In this document: positions 25,498 through 33,087 of the stretch, in pieces
Layout: each line of letters begins with the position of its first letter
Position numbering within the stretch: position 1 is the stretch's first letter
Assembly: GCA_037388885.1 (NCBI GenBank)
Contig: JARRJS010000011.1
Span: 1-39,269, forward strand
Length of the DNA stretch: 39,269 bases
Reading direction: 5' to 3'
From: JARRJS01 sp037388885
GTDB taxonomy: Bacteria; Gemmatimonadota; Gemmatimonadetes; Longimicrobiales; RSA9
Notes under the pieces: model-generated
Told to the model about the DNA's origin: nothing
Databases searched by the model: none
Seen by the model: the letters and a program-made list of their open reading frames with translations, nothing else
Position numbers and translations under genes: made by a program

Positions 25498-25917
25498 ATG
25501 ATCCTGCGATGCTCCTACGAAGAGTTGACGGCGCTGACGGCCACAGCGCAGCGCGTCCTGGACGCCAAGGTCGGGATGGGCGGGGTGGTTGCGCCGCCGG
25601 AAATCGTGGCGGAGATCGAAACGTTGCTGCCACGTCTGGACGGGGACATGGGTCTGGAGACCTTGGCGGAGGAGTGGTGGTTGGAGCGGATCCTCGACTA
25701 CCTGCTGTCGGACGCGAAGGATCGCATGGACGATCTGGTTGTGGAACAGTACGTCGGGGCCGAGGACGCGGTGAACGCGTACTTCGACTATGCGAACATC
25801 CTGGCCGTCTACGGGAAAGTGCGGGAGATCGGCAGGGAGATGGCGATGCTGATCGAGTTGATGACCGGACATCCGCCGACGGCGGAGACGGCGCGCAGCG
25901 TCGCCTTCCCAGACTGA
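25498..25917 (+). CDS. Acidic helical protein of unknown function, 139 aa
   Basis: Not recognised. The sequence is acidic, without cysteine clusters, signal peptide or membrane helix, and reads as mainly alpha-helical; a Trp pair in EEWWLERILDYL (about residues 58-69) and an amphipathic C-terminal half stand out. GCAGGAGAGG gives a strong ribosome-binding site before ATG 25498. It is transcribed alone: a long structured leader lies upstream and a strong terminator downstream. Codon usage matches its neighbours, so it is a resident gene and probably well expressed. Confidence 0.8.
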   Translation: MILRCSYEELTALTATAQRVLDAKVGMGGVVAPPEIVAEIETLLPRLDGDMGLETLAEEWWLERILDYLLSDAKDRMDDLVVEQYVGAEDAVNAYFDYANILAVYGKVREIGREMAMLIELMTGHPPTAETARSVAFPD

Positions 25918-25938
25918 GGGAGAGGCAGGAATGCTCTG

Positions 25939-25971
25939 ACGGCGTGGCCTGAATCGGCCACGCCGTTTTTT
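25939..25971 (+). terminator. Strong rho-independent terminator
   Basis: ACGGCGTGGCC (25939-25949) pairs perfectly with GGCCACGCCGT (25956-25966) across a six-base loop, followed by a run of T to 25971. It closes the 139-aa gene and separates it from the SDR gene 31 bases later. This is the clearest intrinsic terminator in the window. Confidence 0.9.
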
Positions 25972-26001
25972 GTTGATGCGGGGGTTTAGCCGGGGGACGT
26001 G

Positions 26002-26712
26002 ATGGCGGTGGATCTGACGGGTGAGATGGTGTTGGTGACGGGCGCGTCCCGTGGGCTCGGTCGCGCGCTGGCCGAAGCCTACGCGCGAGCGGGCGCTTCG
26101 CTTGCTCTGTGTGCCCGCGGCGCGGAGCTGCATGAGGTGGTGGCCGCGTTGCGCGAGCAAGGCACCCGTGTCGTGGCCGCAACACTCGATGTGACGGATG
26201 CGGCGGCCGTGAACGGGCTGGTGGCGGAGGCGGCGTCTGTGGCTCCGGTCTCCGTGCTGGTGAACAACGCGTCGGTGCTGGGTGGCCGGGATGCGCTGGC
26301 CGATCTTTCCGTGGATGGCTGGCGGCGCGTGCTGGACATCAACGTGACGGGGGCACTGATCGCGACCCAGGCGGTGTTGGCGGGGATGCGGTCCGCCGGT
26401 TGGGGCTCCATCATCAACGTGACGTCCGGCGTGGGGGATGTTTCGCGGGCGCGCTGGGGAGCGTACGGTGTCAGCAAGTGGGCGCTGGAAGCGCTGACGT
26501 ACAACCTGTCGCTGGAGGAGAAGGCCGCGGGGATCCGGGTGAACGCCGTGGACCCCGGTGCCATGCGGACGGCCATGCGCAGGGCGGCCTATCCCGAGGA
26601 GGACCCGACGTCGGTGGCGGCGCCGGAACAGGTCACCGATGTGTTCCTGTGGTTGGCGTCACGGGCGACGAACGTGACGGGCGAGCGGTTCCGAGCACAG
26701 GAATGGCCGTAA
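26002..26712 (+). CDS. Short-chain dehydrogenase/reductase (classical SDR)
   Basis: NAD(P)-dependent oxidoreductase, 236 aa. Cofactor motif TGASRGLG (13-20; the Ser-Arg pair favours NADPH), NNAS (88-91), catalytic S142, Y155 and K159 in YGVSK are all present, as is the PG motif in VDPGAMRT. Substrate unknown. GGGGG precedes ATG 26002; a GTG overlaps one codon earlier. Followed after 50 bases by a small lipoprotein gene, probably on the same transcript. Confidence 0.87.
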   Translation: MAVDLTGEMVLVTGASRGLGRALAEAYARAGASLALCARGAELHEVVAALREQGTRVVAATLDVTDAAAVNGLVAEAASVAPVSVLVNNASVLGGRDALADLSVDGWRRVLDINVTGALIATQAVLAGMRSAGWGSIINVTSGVGDVSRARWGAYGVSKWALEALTYNLSLEEKAAGIRVNAVDPGAMRTAMRRAAYPEEDPTSVAAPEQVTDVFLWLASRATNVTGERFRAQEWP

Positions 26713-26762
26713 TGCGGCAACGCCGGGTCGGGAACGCTGGATCATCAGACGGGAGGATCAGG

Positions 26763-27101
26763 ATGCGCCATTTGCTGTGGGGTCGCCTGGCGCCGTCGCT
26801 GGCTCTGGCGATGGTGCTGGGTGCATGCAGTCACGCGATGCGCGCGCAGACGAATGCGGAGCGTACGTACGCCATCGCGGTGGAGAACCCGACGGCGCAG
26901 GCGATGGTTGTGTCGTACGATGACGGTACCGGCTCCCGGCTGCTGGGGACGGTGAGCGCCGGGCAGACAGAGCGGTTCGTGTTGGCGGGCGCCCAGGGGT
27001 CGGAGATCACCGTCACGGCGGTCAGCGAAGACCGCAAGACGACGATCCGCAAGTCGGTGACCCTGCGGCCGGGTTCCGTCGTGCACGTCGTCCTGCGCTG
27101 A
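26763..27101 (+). CDS. Small lipoprotein, 112 aa, unknown function
   Basis: Signal peptide with lipobox VLGAC (lipidated C22), then a beta-rich domain of about 80 residues with alternating Val/Thr strands (AIAVENPTAQAMVVSYDDG, then EITVTAVSEDRK). It looks like a compact beta-sandwich facing the periplasm. GGGAGG precedes the ATG. Its stop is two bases from the end of the convergent binding-protein gene, so the two transcripts must overlap or stop within coding DNA. Confidence 0.75.
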   Translation: MRHLLWGRLAPSLALAMVLGACSHAMRAQTNAERTYAIAVENPTAQAMVVSYDDGTGSRLLGTVSAGQTERFVLAGAQGSEITVTAVSEDRKTTIRKSVTLRPGSVVHVVLR

Positions 27102-27103
27102 GC

Positions 27104-28264
27104 CTAGCGCGCCGACACCAGCTTCCCGTCGCGGATCACGCCCACGACCACGTTCTTGTTCACGACATCGCCGTGTTCGTCGAACGAGATGGTGCCGGAC
27201 ACGCCCTGAAACGCCGGACGTCCATGTCCCACCTGTGCGAGGTATGAGCGGATCGCAGCGCGGTCCGGGCCGACCGCGCGGATCGCCTGCGCCAACAATC
27301 GCACGGCGTCGTAGGTCATGGCCGCGAACTGGTCCGGGTCCGTCCCGTAACGTTCGTGATAGGCTTGCACGAACTGCTGGCTCGCCTCCGCCGCCTGGTC
27401 GGGCAGCCAGGCCGAGCTCACGTAAACCCCGTTCGCGATGCTGCCCATGTTGCGCAGCCCTGTCAGGCCGTCGGCGCCCATGACCGCGCCGTTGTAGCCG
27501 TCCGCACGTGCCTCCCGGAGGATCGCGGCGCCGTCTTCCGACTGACCCGCGATGACCAGGACATCCATGTGGTTCCGGATGGCGCGGCGCAGGTACGGAT
27601 CGGGGTCGCCGTCCCCGCTCAGCATGGCCGGCAGATACGGGTCCTGGGAGAGCACCTGTCCACCCAGGGCCGCGAAGGCGTCCGCGAAGCTGCTGAGCAC
27701 GCCGCGGCCGTAGTCATCGTTCGAGTACAGCACAACGGCGCGCCGATCGTGCAGGCGGTTCATGGCCCACGCCGCCAGAACGGGTCCGTGTTCCAGGTCG
27801 CTGGGACAGACCCGGAAGGTCCACGGACCCGCGTTCGTCACCTGCGGGCTGCTTGAGGCCGGCGACACGTTCACCAGCCCGTGCGCCGGGTCGTTGTAGA
27901 TGGGGGCCGCGGCGAGCGTGGCGGAAGAGTTGAGGTGTCCCACGACTGCCACCACGCTGTGATCGGCCACCAGCTCGTTGGCAATGGCGATGGCGCGTTG
28001 TGGCCTTGTGGAATCGTCCCGTATGACCAGCTGCAAGTCCTGGCCGTCCACGCCGCCGCTGGCGTTCACCTCCGCGACCGCCATTTCGGCGGCACGCTTC
28101 ACGCCTGCGTAGGCCGGCGTGCTTACCGGGGCGGCCAGGGCGATCTGTACGGTGTCGGTGGACGACGACGTACACGCCGGAAGGCCTGCCGCCACGACGG
28201 CCAACACTACGCCTGCCACACCCGCGCCACGGCCAGCGCCGCGGCCCATGCTCGTCCTGCGCAT
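27104..28264 (-). CDS. Leu/Ile/Val-type ABC substrate-binding lipoprotein
   Basis: Periplasmic binding protein type I, 386 aa, with lipobox LPAC (C31) anchoring it outside the inner membrane. The domain begins VQIALAAPVSTPAYAG and includes GGVDGQDLQLVIRDD, VVGHLNSSAT, YSNDDYGRG and the late MTYDAVRLLAQAI helix, the standard LivJ-like order. Ligand is probably an amino acid or amide. No permease or ATPase gene is adjacent. GGAGG precedes the ATG, and only two bases separate it from the S9 peptidase stop. Confidence 0.87.
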   Translation of the reverse strand: MRRTSMGRGAGRGAGVAGVVLAVVAAGLPACTSSSTDTVQIALAAPVSTPAYAGVKRAAEMAVAEVNASGGVDGQDLQLVIRDDSTRPQRAIAIANELVADHSVVAVVGHLNSSATLAAAPIYNDPAHGLVNVSPASSSPQVTNAGPWTFRVCPSDLEHGPVLAAWAMNRLHDRRAVVLYSNDDYGRGVLSSFADAFAALGGQVLSQDPYLPAMLSGDGDPDPYLRRAIRNHMDVLVIAGQSEDGAAILREARADGYNGAVMGADGLTGLRNMGSIANGVYVSSAWLPDQAAEASQQFVQAYHERYGTDPDQFAAMTYDAVRLLAQAIRAVGPDRAAIRSYLAQVGHGRPAFQGVSGTISFDEHGDVVNKNVVVGVIRDGKLVSAR

Positions 28265-28266
28265 GC

Positions 28267-30645
28267 TCAACCTCCGCCGAGGTTCCGTTCGAACAGCTCG
28301 AGGATCCGACTGTACTCGTCCGTCCAGGAGGTCGGTTCCACGAAGCCGTGGTTCTCCACCGGGTACGGGGCCACGGACCAGTTCTTCTTGCCCAGCTCGA
28401 TGAGCCGCTGGATCAGCATGACCGTATCCTGGAAGTGCACGTTGGTATCGGCCATGCCGTGGCAGATGAGCAACGCGCCCTGCAGCCCGTCCGCGAAATA
28501 GATCGGCGACGACTGCCGGTAGGCCACCGAGTCGTCCTGGGGCAGGTTCAGGATGCGGCTCGTGTACCAGTGGTTGTAGTGGGCCCAGTCGCTGACCGGC
28601 CGCAGTGCGGCGCTGGCGGCGAAGACGCCCGGCTTGGTGAACATGGCCATAAGGGTGGTGAACCCGCCATAGGAGCCTCCATAAATGCCGATGCGGCGGG
28701 GATCCACGCCCTCGTGCTGGGCGAGGTATCGGGCGCCGTCCACCTGGTCGGTGAGGTCCTTGCCGCCCATGTGCCGGTAGATGGCGGTGCGCCAGTCCCG
28801 TCCGTAGCCGGCGGAACCGCGGTAGTCCATGTCCAGTACGACGTAGCCGCGGGACGCCAGCAGGTGATGGAACATGTACTCCCGGTAGTAGCTGGACCAG
28901 CCGCGCTCCACGTTCTGCAGGTATCCGGCACCGTGCACGAAGATGACGGCCGCGCCATTGGGCGTCGCGCCCAGGTCCGCGGGCCGGTAGATACGTGCGG
29001 GCACCTGCGTGCCGTCCCGGGCCGGGACCCGGATGATCTCCGGCTTGATCCAGGGCCCGGCCAGCCATGCCGTCGTGGGCGTCGTCGTGATGCGCCGCGG
29101 CGTGGCACCCGGCTTCGCGTCCATGATGAACAGCTCGGGCGGGCGGTTGGACGTGGAGTAGACGTCGGCCAGGCGCCGGCCGTCGGGCCCCGGGGTGACG
29201 TCGTGCCAGCCGACGCGCCTCGTGACGCGGGTGCGGTGGCCGCCGTCCAAGTCCATGGTGTAGAAGTGCTGCTCGAAGGGCGAGCCTTCGTTGGTGGTCA
29301 GGTAGAAGCGCTTGTGGTCGGGCGAGATCTCCACATCGTGGATCTCCCACTTGCCGCTGGTCAGCGCCTTCGGTGCCTGCCCGTCGAGGCCCACACGGTA
29401 CAGCTGCGCGTAGCCGGACCGCTCGCTGACCACCCATGCAGCCCGCCCGTCCGGCATCCAGCCGGCGCACATCACGCACGGACCGCCCAGCCACGCGTCG
29501 TCGTGCTCGTGGTCGATGACCGTAAGGTCGCCCGTCGTCACGTCCACCACCTCCAGCCATGCATCCTTGAAGTCGTACGCCATGGCGTAGACCAGGCCCT
29601 CCGTGCCGTCCTCGTTCCAGCCCAGGAACGAGGCTCTGGCCAGCTCGCCCGCGTGGGCACGGGTCGTGTCCGCTTTCGCGTCCGCCGGCACCAGGTCCAG
29701 CCACGCCGCGCTGCCGTCCGACAGGTCCAGGAGCGCCAGCCGGGCCGTGCTCTGCGCGTCGCCCACGGTGGTGCGGCCGCGCATGGGGTCGACGTAGCCG
29801 GACGGCGTGATGTAGTCCGGCACGATCGTGTGTCTCGCGTCGCTCGCCGGCTGCCCCACCTGGAGCATTGCCCAGCGCTCGTCCGGCTCCACCATGATGC
29901 CGTAAACCCGTTCCTCCTTGCCGATATGAACCGGCTTGGGCTGCTTCGCTTCCCGTGCTTCGCGTCGCTCCTTCTGCTGCGCCTGCTCCTTCAGCACACG
30001 GCGGATGTGGGCGAACAGCTCCTTCTGCTCATGTTCCAGGAATGCACGCTGGCCCGTCGCCTTTTTCTCGTGCGGCGCCGGGCCCTTGCGAATGTCGGTG
30101 AGCTGGCGGATCTCCGCGTTGTCCAGCGCCAGCGCGTAGATGTTGTCATCGCGCACGAAGTAGACGGTGCGGCCGTCGCGGCTGAACACCGGCTGCGACT
30201 CCGAGTCGCGCGTATCCGTCAATCGTCGCAGCTCCAGGCTGCGACGGTTGATGAGCCACAGGTCGCCCCGGTACGACACGACGCGCCAGTGCCGGTCCCG
30301 CGAGATGTCGCCCCGGGCGACGTACACGCCCAGCGAGTCCGCCTGCCCGTCGGTGAGCCGTTCGGGCTGGCCACCGCTGGCACGCACACGGTAGAGCGCC
30401 GGCCGCTCGTCCCAGGGCCGGCCGCCGGGCTTCCAGCGGAAGTAGACCCAATCGCCGTCATCGGTCCAGCGCACGGAGCGGGGCGAAGAGCCCACCAGCT
30501 CCGGTCCCTGCATGATGTGGGCGACGGTCAGATCGAAGGTCTTGACGGCGGGCGCCTCGGTCGCCGTGGCCTGCGCGGCCGCGTGGCCGAACGAAACAAA
30601 AGACATCAGGACGACGACGTTCGCCGCCCGGGCCTTTGCACCCAT
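28267..30645 (-). CDS. Exported S9 family prolyl-oligopeptidase-type peptidase
   Basis: A 792-aa serine peptidase with signal peptide (1-25), beta-propeller of WD40-like blades (about 40-520) and C-terminal alpha/beta hydrolase domain. Catalytic triad: S658 in YGGSYGGF, D733 in GMADTNVH and H766 in ENHGF. The type is close to dipeptidyl-peptidase or acylaminoacyl-peptidase relatives that trim peptides in the periplasm. GGGGAG lies nine bases before the ATG. Coupled to the amino-acid-type binding protein, which could capture its products. Confidence 0.9.
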   Translation of the reverse strand: MGAKARAANVVVLMSFVSFGHAAAQATATEAPAVKTFDLTVAHIMQGPELVGSSPRSVRWTDDGDWVYFRWKPGGRPWDERPALYRVRASGGQPERLTDGQADSLGVYVARGDISRDRHWRVVSYRGDLWLINRRSLELRRLTDTRDSESQPVFSRDGRTVYFVRDDNIYALALDNAEIRQLTDIRKGPAPHEKKATGQRAFLEHEQKELFAHIRRVLKEQAQQKERREAREAKQPKPVHIGKEERVYGIMVEPDERWAMLQVGQPASDARHTIVPDYITPSGYVDPMRGRTTVGDAQSTARLALLDLSDGSAAWLDLVPADAKADTTRAHAGELARASFLGWNEDGTEGLVYAMAYDFKDAWLEVVDVTTGDLTVIDHEHDDAWLGGPCVMCAGWMPDGRAAWVVSERSGYAQLYRVGLDGQAPKALTSGKWEIHDVEISPDHKRFYLTTNEGSPFEQHFYTMDLDGGHRTRVTRRVGWHDVTPGPDGRRLADVYSTSNRPPELFIMDAKPGATPRRITTTPTTAWLAGPWIKPEIIRVPARDGTQVPARIYRPADLGATPNGAAVIFVHGAGYLQNVERGWSSYYREYMFHHLLASRGYVVLDMDYRGSAGYGRDWRTAIYRHMGGKDLTDQVDGARYLAQHEGVDPRRIGIYGGSYGGFTTLMAMFTKPGVFAASAALRPVSDWAHYNHWYTSRILNLPQDDSVAYRQSSPIYFADGLQGALLICHGMADTNVHFQDTVMLIQRLIELGKKNWSVAPYPVENHGFVEPTSWTDEYSRILELFERNLGGG

Positions 30646-30724
30646 GGCTGGTACTCCCCTGTCTGTCGGGCTCGATGCGAAAGGGGAACGTACGTCGTCA
30701 GGTCACGACCGAACAACTTCAGGG

Positions 30725-30752
30725 AGCAGGTGGCAGGTGGCAGGTAGCAGGT
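30725..30752 (+). repeat. Four tandem GCAGGT-type heptamers
   Basis: Units AGCAGGT, GGCAGGT, GGCAGGT, AGCAGGT run without interruption. A related array lies on the other side of the dodecin gene at 31079-31105 in the same orientation. The array also supplies one arm of an 11-bp inverted repeat (30740-30750 with 30793-30803). The surrounding 30646-30870 holds no gene; it is downstream of dodecin and upstream of the S9 gene. Confidence 0.6.
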
Positions 30753-30870
30753 AGGAGCACCTCGTTTCCCGTTCGGACGGTGCGAGGCGGGACTGCTACC
30801 TGCGCGGAGTTCTACCCCCGAGCGACCGCCGGGGGCGAGCGTCCATCATGACGACCGAGGAGCAGGCGTG

Positions 30871-31077
30871 CTACTCGAGCGTGAAACCGATCTTGACGGT
30901 GACCTGCCAGTGCTGCACGGCCTGGTCCTCGATGTGGCCGCGCACGTCCACCACCTCGAACCAGCGCAGGTTGCGCATCGTCTTGCCGGCCTGCGCGATG
31001 GCGTTGTGGATGGCGTCCTCGATGCTCTTCGTGGAGGACCCGGTCAGCTCGATCTTCTTGTATACGTGGTCTGGCAT
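30871..31077 (-). CDS. Dodecin, flavin-storage protein
   Basis: Small dodecameric flavin-binding protein of 68 aa that sequesters riboflavin, FMN or lumichrome. The whole family pattern is present: MPDHVYKKIELTGSS start, the SIEDAIHNAIAQA helix (18-30), flavin-stacking W39 in NLRWFEV and the Q-containing VQHWQVTVKIGF strand. There is no Shine-Dalgarno sequence; the heptamer repeat abuts the start codon. Third in line after the selW-like and pfk genes on the minus strand, with a 245-base gap (31078-31322) that may separate transcripts. Confidence 0.92.
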   Translation of the reverse strand: MPDHVYKKIELTGSSTKSIEDAIHNAIAQAGKTMRNLRWFEVVDVRGHIEDQAVQHWQVTVKIGFTLE

Positions 31078-31078
31078 G

Positions 31079-31105
31079 ATAGGTAGCAGGTATCAGGTAT
31101 CAGGT
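31079..31105 (+). repeat. AGCAGGT/ATCAGGT heptamer array at the dodecin start codon
   Basis: A partial unit plus AGCAGGT, ATCAGGT and ATCAGGT occupy the exact place where the dodecin ribosome-binding site should be. Copy-number change here could alter the leader. Further out, GGCTCACG and CGTGAGCC form an inverted pair within 31229-31282; otherwise 31106-31322 shows nothing clear. Confidence 0.6.
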
Positions 31106-31322
31106 TCCCCACCTCGGGGCTCGTCGGGTTCGTCGCATGCTCAACCATTGCGGCGTTCCGTCCGACACGCCTTCCGTTTGCGCGCCAACTGGCGCCGCCG
31201 GTTCACATCAGGGGACGTGTGCAAGGCTCACGCCGCCCAGAGCTGACGCCTCACGCGAAGCACCCGCCGCACGTGAGCCTCACGCCGCAAGCCGACGTCG
31301 GTTGGGAGTCGGCCGTCGTCGG

Positions 31323-32432
31323 TCAATCGCCGAAGGTGATGCCCAGATCGCGGGCGGTCCGGACCGTGTCGTGGTCCACGGGCACGCGCTTGAGCTCGTG
31401 GATTGCTTCTTCCATGGACACGGGCTGCATGGCTGGCGGCTGATAGGCGACCATGGTGCCGAATTCGCCCGCTTCCACGCAGCGAACGGCGGCGACGCCG
31501 AACCGGAGTGCCATGATGCGATCGAACGGCGTCGGCCGGCCGCCTCGCTGGAGGTGGCCCAGCACCAGCGTGCGCGTCTCCTTCCCCGTGCGCTGCTCGA
31601 TCTCCACCGCGACGTGCTCGCCGACGCCGCCCAGGCGCCCGGCCTGACCCGGCTTCGCTTCCTCCCTGTACGTCATGTGGCCGCCCTTGGGCACGGCGCC
31701 TTCGGCGACGACGATGATGGAGAAATGCCGCCCTTCGCGTTCCCGTTCGCGGATCTTCTCGCACACCTTGTCGATCTCGTACGGGATCTCCGGGATCAGA
31801 ATGGCGTCCGCCGTGGCTGCCAGTCCGGCGTGCAGCGCGATCCAGCCCGTGTTGCGGCCCATGAGCTCCACGACCATGACCCGCTCGTGGCTCTCGGCGG
31901 TGGAGTGGAGCTTGTCGATGGCCTCGGCCGCGGTCTGCACCGCCGTGTCGAACCCGAACGTGACCTGCGTGGACGCGAGGTCGTTGTCGATGGTCTTGGG
32001 GACGCCCACTACGGGCAGGCCCTTCTTGGCAAGCTCGTGCGCGATGCGCAGGGAACCGTCGCCGCCGATGGCGATGAGGGCGTCCAGGCCGAACCGCCGG
32101 AAACCTGCCAGCACCTCGTCCGACCGGTCGATGGTCACGATGGTCCCGTCCGCCTGGTGCGCCGGCCACTCGAACGGGTTGCCCCGGTTCGTCGTGCCCA
32201 GGATCGTGCCGCCCAGATGCGTGATGCCCCGGACGGCGTCGCGGTCCAGCGGGACCACGCCCTCTCCGTCCATCAGGCCCACGTAACCGCGACGAATCCC
32301 GTAGACCTTCCAGCCCCGGTTCAACGCCGACAGCACGACGGCGCGGATCACGGCGTTCAGGCCGGGTGCATCCCCACCGCCCGTGTTGATGGCGATGTTC
32401 AAACGACGTCCACTTCCGCCCGGTTCGGCCAT
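31323..32432 (-). CDS. pfkA: 6-phosphofructokinase, mixed-substrate clade (predicted ATP-dependent)
   Basis: Phosphorylates fructose 6-phosphate in glycolysis; 369 aa. Core motifs: IAIGGDGSL (120-128), PKTIDND (145-151, catalytic D149 and D151) and the MGRNTGW sugar-phosphate loop. The phospho-donor determinants read Gly (G126, where PPi enzymes have Asp) with Lys (K146, where E. coli PfkA has Gly). In the so-called group III PFKs that pair goes with ATP use. Starts three bases after the selW-like stop, so the two are almost certainly co-translated. Confidence 0.92.
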   Translation of the reverse strand: MAEPGGSGRRLNIAINTGGGDAPGLNAVIRAVVLSALNRGWKVYGIRRGYVGLMDGEGVVPLDRDAVRGITHLGGTILGTTNRGNPFEWPAHQADGTIVTIDRSDEVLAGFRRFGLDALIAIGGDGSLRIAHELAKKGLPVVGVPKTIDNDLASTQVTFGFDTAVQTAAEAIDKLHSTAESHERVMVVELMGRNTGWIALHAGLAATADAILIPEIPYEIDKVCEKIREREREGRHFSIIVVAEGAVPKGGHMTYREEAKPGQAGRLGGVGEHVAVEIEQRTGKETRTLVLGHLQRGGRPTPFDRIMALRFGVAAVRCVEAGEFGTMVAYQPPAMQPVSMEEAIHELKRVPVDHDTVRTARDLGITFGD

Positions 32433-32435
32433 GGC

Positions 32436-32663
32436 CTACGCTCGCTCACGGAGTGCGTCACGGATCTCTTCCCATGTCGGATGCCGACCCTGTTGTTTCT
32501 TGGAAAAGATCAGGTCGCCATCACACACCACTTCGAACACGCCGCCCTTGCTCTCGATGAGTCGAATCTCCGCCTGGGGAAACACCTTCCGGATCTCGGC
32601 CTCCAGCCTGGAAGCCCGCGGAAGGTAGTTTCACATGCCGCAGTATTCGATGGAAACCCGCAT
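32436..32663 (-). CDS. Selenoprotein W-like (Rdx family) selenoprotein with in-frame UGA
   Basis: A 75-aa thioredoxin-like protein visible only if the TGA at 32631-32633 is read as selenocysteine. It starts MRVSIEYCGM, then Sec11, so the redox motif is C8-x-x-U11; the remainder has the Rdx/SelW pattern GGVFEV, DGDLIFSKK and GRHP, and stops at TAG 32436. A hairpin with SECIS geometry follows the UGA. An in-frame stop just upstream excludes a longer N-terminus. Cytosolic redox role likely, exact substrate unknown. It lacks a strong ribosome-binding site but has a TTGACA promoter and leads pfkA by three bases. Standard gene callers would miss or truncate it. Confidence 0.87.
32584..32626 (-). 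promoter_or_regulatory. Bacterial SECIS element of the selW-like gene
   Basis: On the minus strand the lower stem pairs ACCTTCCG (32626-32619) with CGGAAGGT (32591-32584), 8 of 8. The upper stem pairs GGCTTCCA (32616-32609) with TGGAGGCC (32605-32598), one G-U. The apical loop is GGC (32608-32606). The loop begins 22 bases after the UGA and starts with G, which meets published bacterial SECIS criteria (loop 16-37 bases from UGA, a G in the first two loop positions). It would recruit SelB with Sec-tRNA. Confidence 0.8.
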
Positions 32664-32708
32664 GAGTCATCGGCTCGTTCAGGTTGCAGTCTTTGTTTGC
32701 GCATGATG

Positions 32709-32737
32709 AGGCTATTCCCGTGTACCGACCCTGTCAA
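32709..32737 (-). promoter_or_regulatory. Promoter of the selW-pfk unit
   Basis: Minus-strand TTGACA (32737-32732), 17-base spacer, then TAGCCT (32714-32709). Transcription would begin near 32702, about 40 bases before the selW start codon. Same architecture as the suf promoter. Confidence 0.5.
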
Positions 32738-32747
32738 TGTGGCGCTG

Positions 32748-32927
32748 AACCGTGGGCAGGGGGCAAGGCTCGGGCATGGGGCCACAGGCTCCGACGCTCG
32801 GCGGCTGTGTTCGGGGGCGCGGGCGGGTTCGGGGTCCCTGGCTGGCCTGCCGGGGAGGCGCGCTGCCGGCGGCCTCACGAGTCGCCTGAGGCCCCATGCC
32901 CGTCGCCCCGCCCCGGGCCACACGGTT
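32748..32927. repeat. About 180-bp imperfect inverted-repeat element
   Basis: Inner arms of 19 bp at 32771-32789 and 32884-32902 match at 18 positions, and outer ends AACCGTG (32748-32754) and CACGGTT (32921-32927) are exact complements. The 94-base centre is itself GC-rich and hairpin-prone. It lies between the stop of the kinase gene and the promoter of selW, so it may act as terminator or be a small MITE-like remnant. The rest of 32664-33087 shows no gene. Confidence 0.5.
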
Positions 32928-33087
32928 CGCTGATGGGGGGCTGTGGTGTGGTCCGAGAGGGAGCGCGGTGCCAGTGCTTGGCGGGTGGCTCCGGCAGGCT
33001 ATGCTGCGGGGCGCGCCATGGCCGGGCGATGCCTGCGGAGCGTCAACGTGTGGTGCTGGGGGGAGGTCCGGTCGGCCGGCGAGGCTG

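Noticed and set aside
25163..25501. 112-codon plus-strand frame across the structured leader
   Set aside because: No ribosome-binding site, no family resemblance, and it would run past the start of the well-supported 139-aa gene.
23344..26160. 938-codon open frame antisense to the PAP2, CPBP and 139-aa genes
   Set aside because: His/Arg/Gln-rich composition typical of antisense GC-rich frames, with no domains; the sense genes are well supported.
27104..29704. 866-codon minus-strand open frame
   Set aside because: Only the binding-protein part is real; the rest is an out-of-frame reading of the S9 peptidase, common in GC-rich DNA.
28348..30747. 799-codon plus-strand frame opposite the S9 peptidase
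   Set aside because: Composition of Arg, His, Val and Gly without motifs; an exact shadow of the peptidase gene.
32631..32633. In-frame TGA as a pseudogene stop
   Set aside because: Family sequence continues in frame to the natural stop, the TGA sits at the redox Sec/Cys position, and a SECIS-like hairpin follows.
32510..32923. 137-codon minus-strand frame overlapping the selW-like gene
   Set aside because: It is the neighbouring reading frame of the selenoprotein gene; it is Arg/Ser-rich, has no family features and crosses the promoter and inverted repeat.
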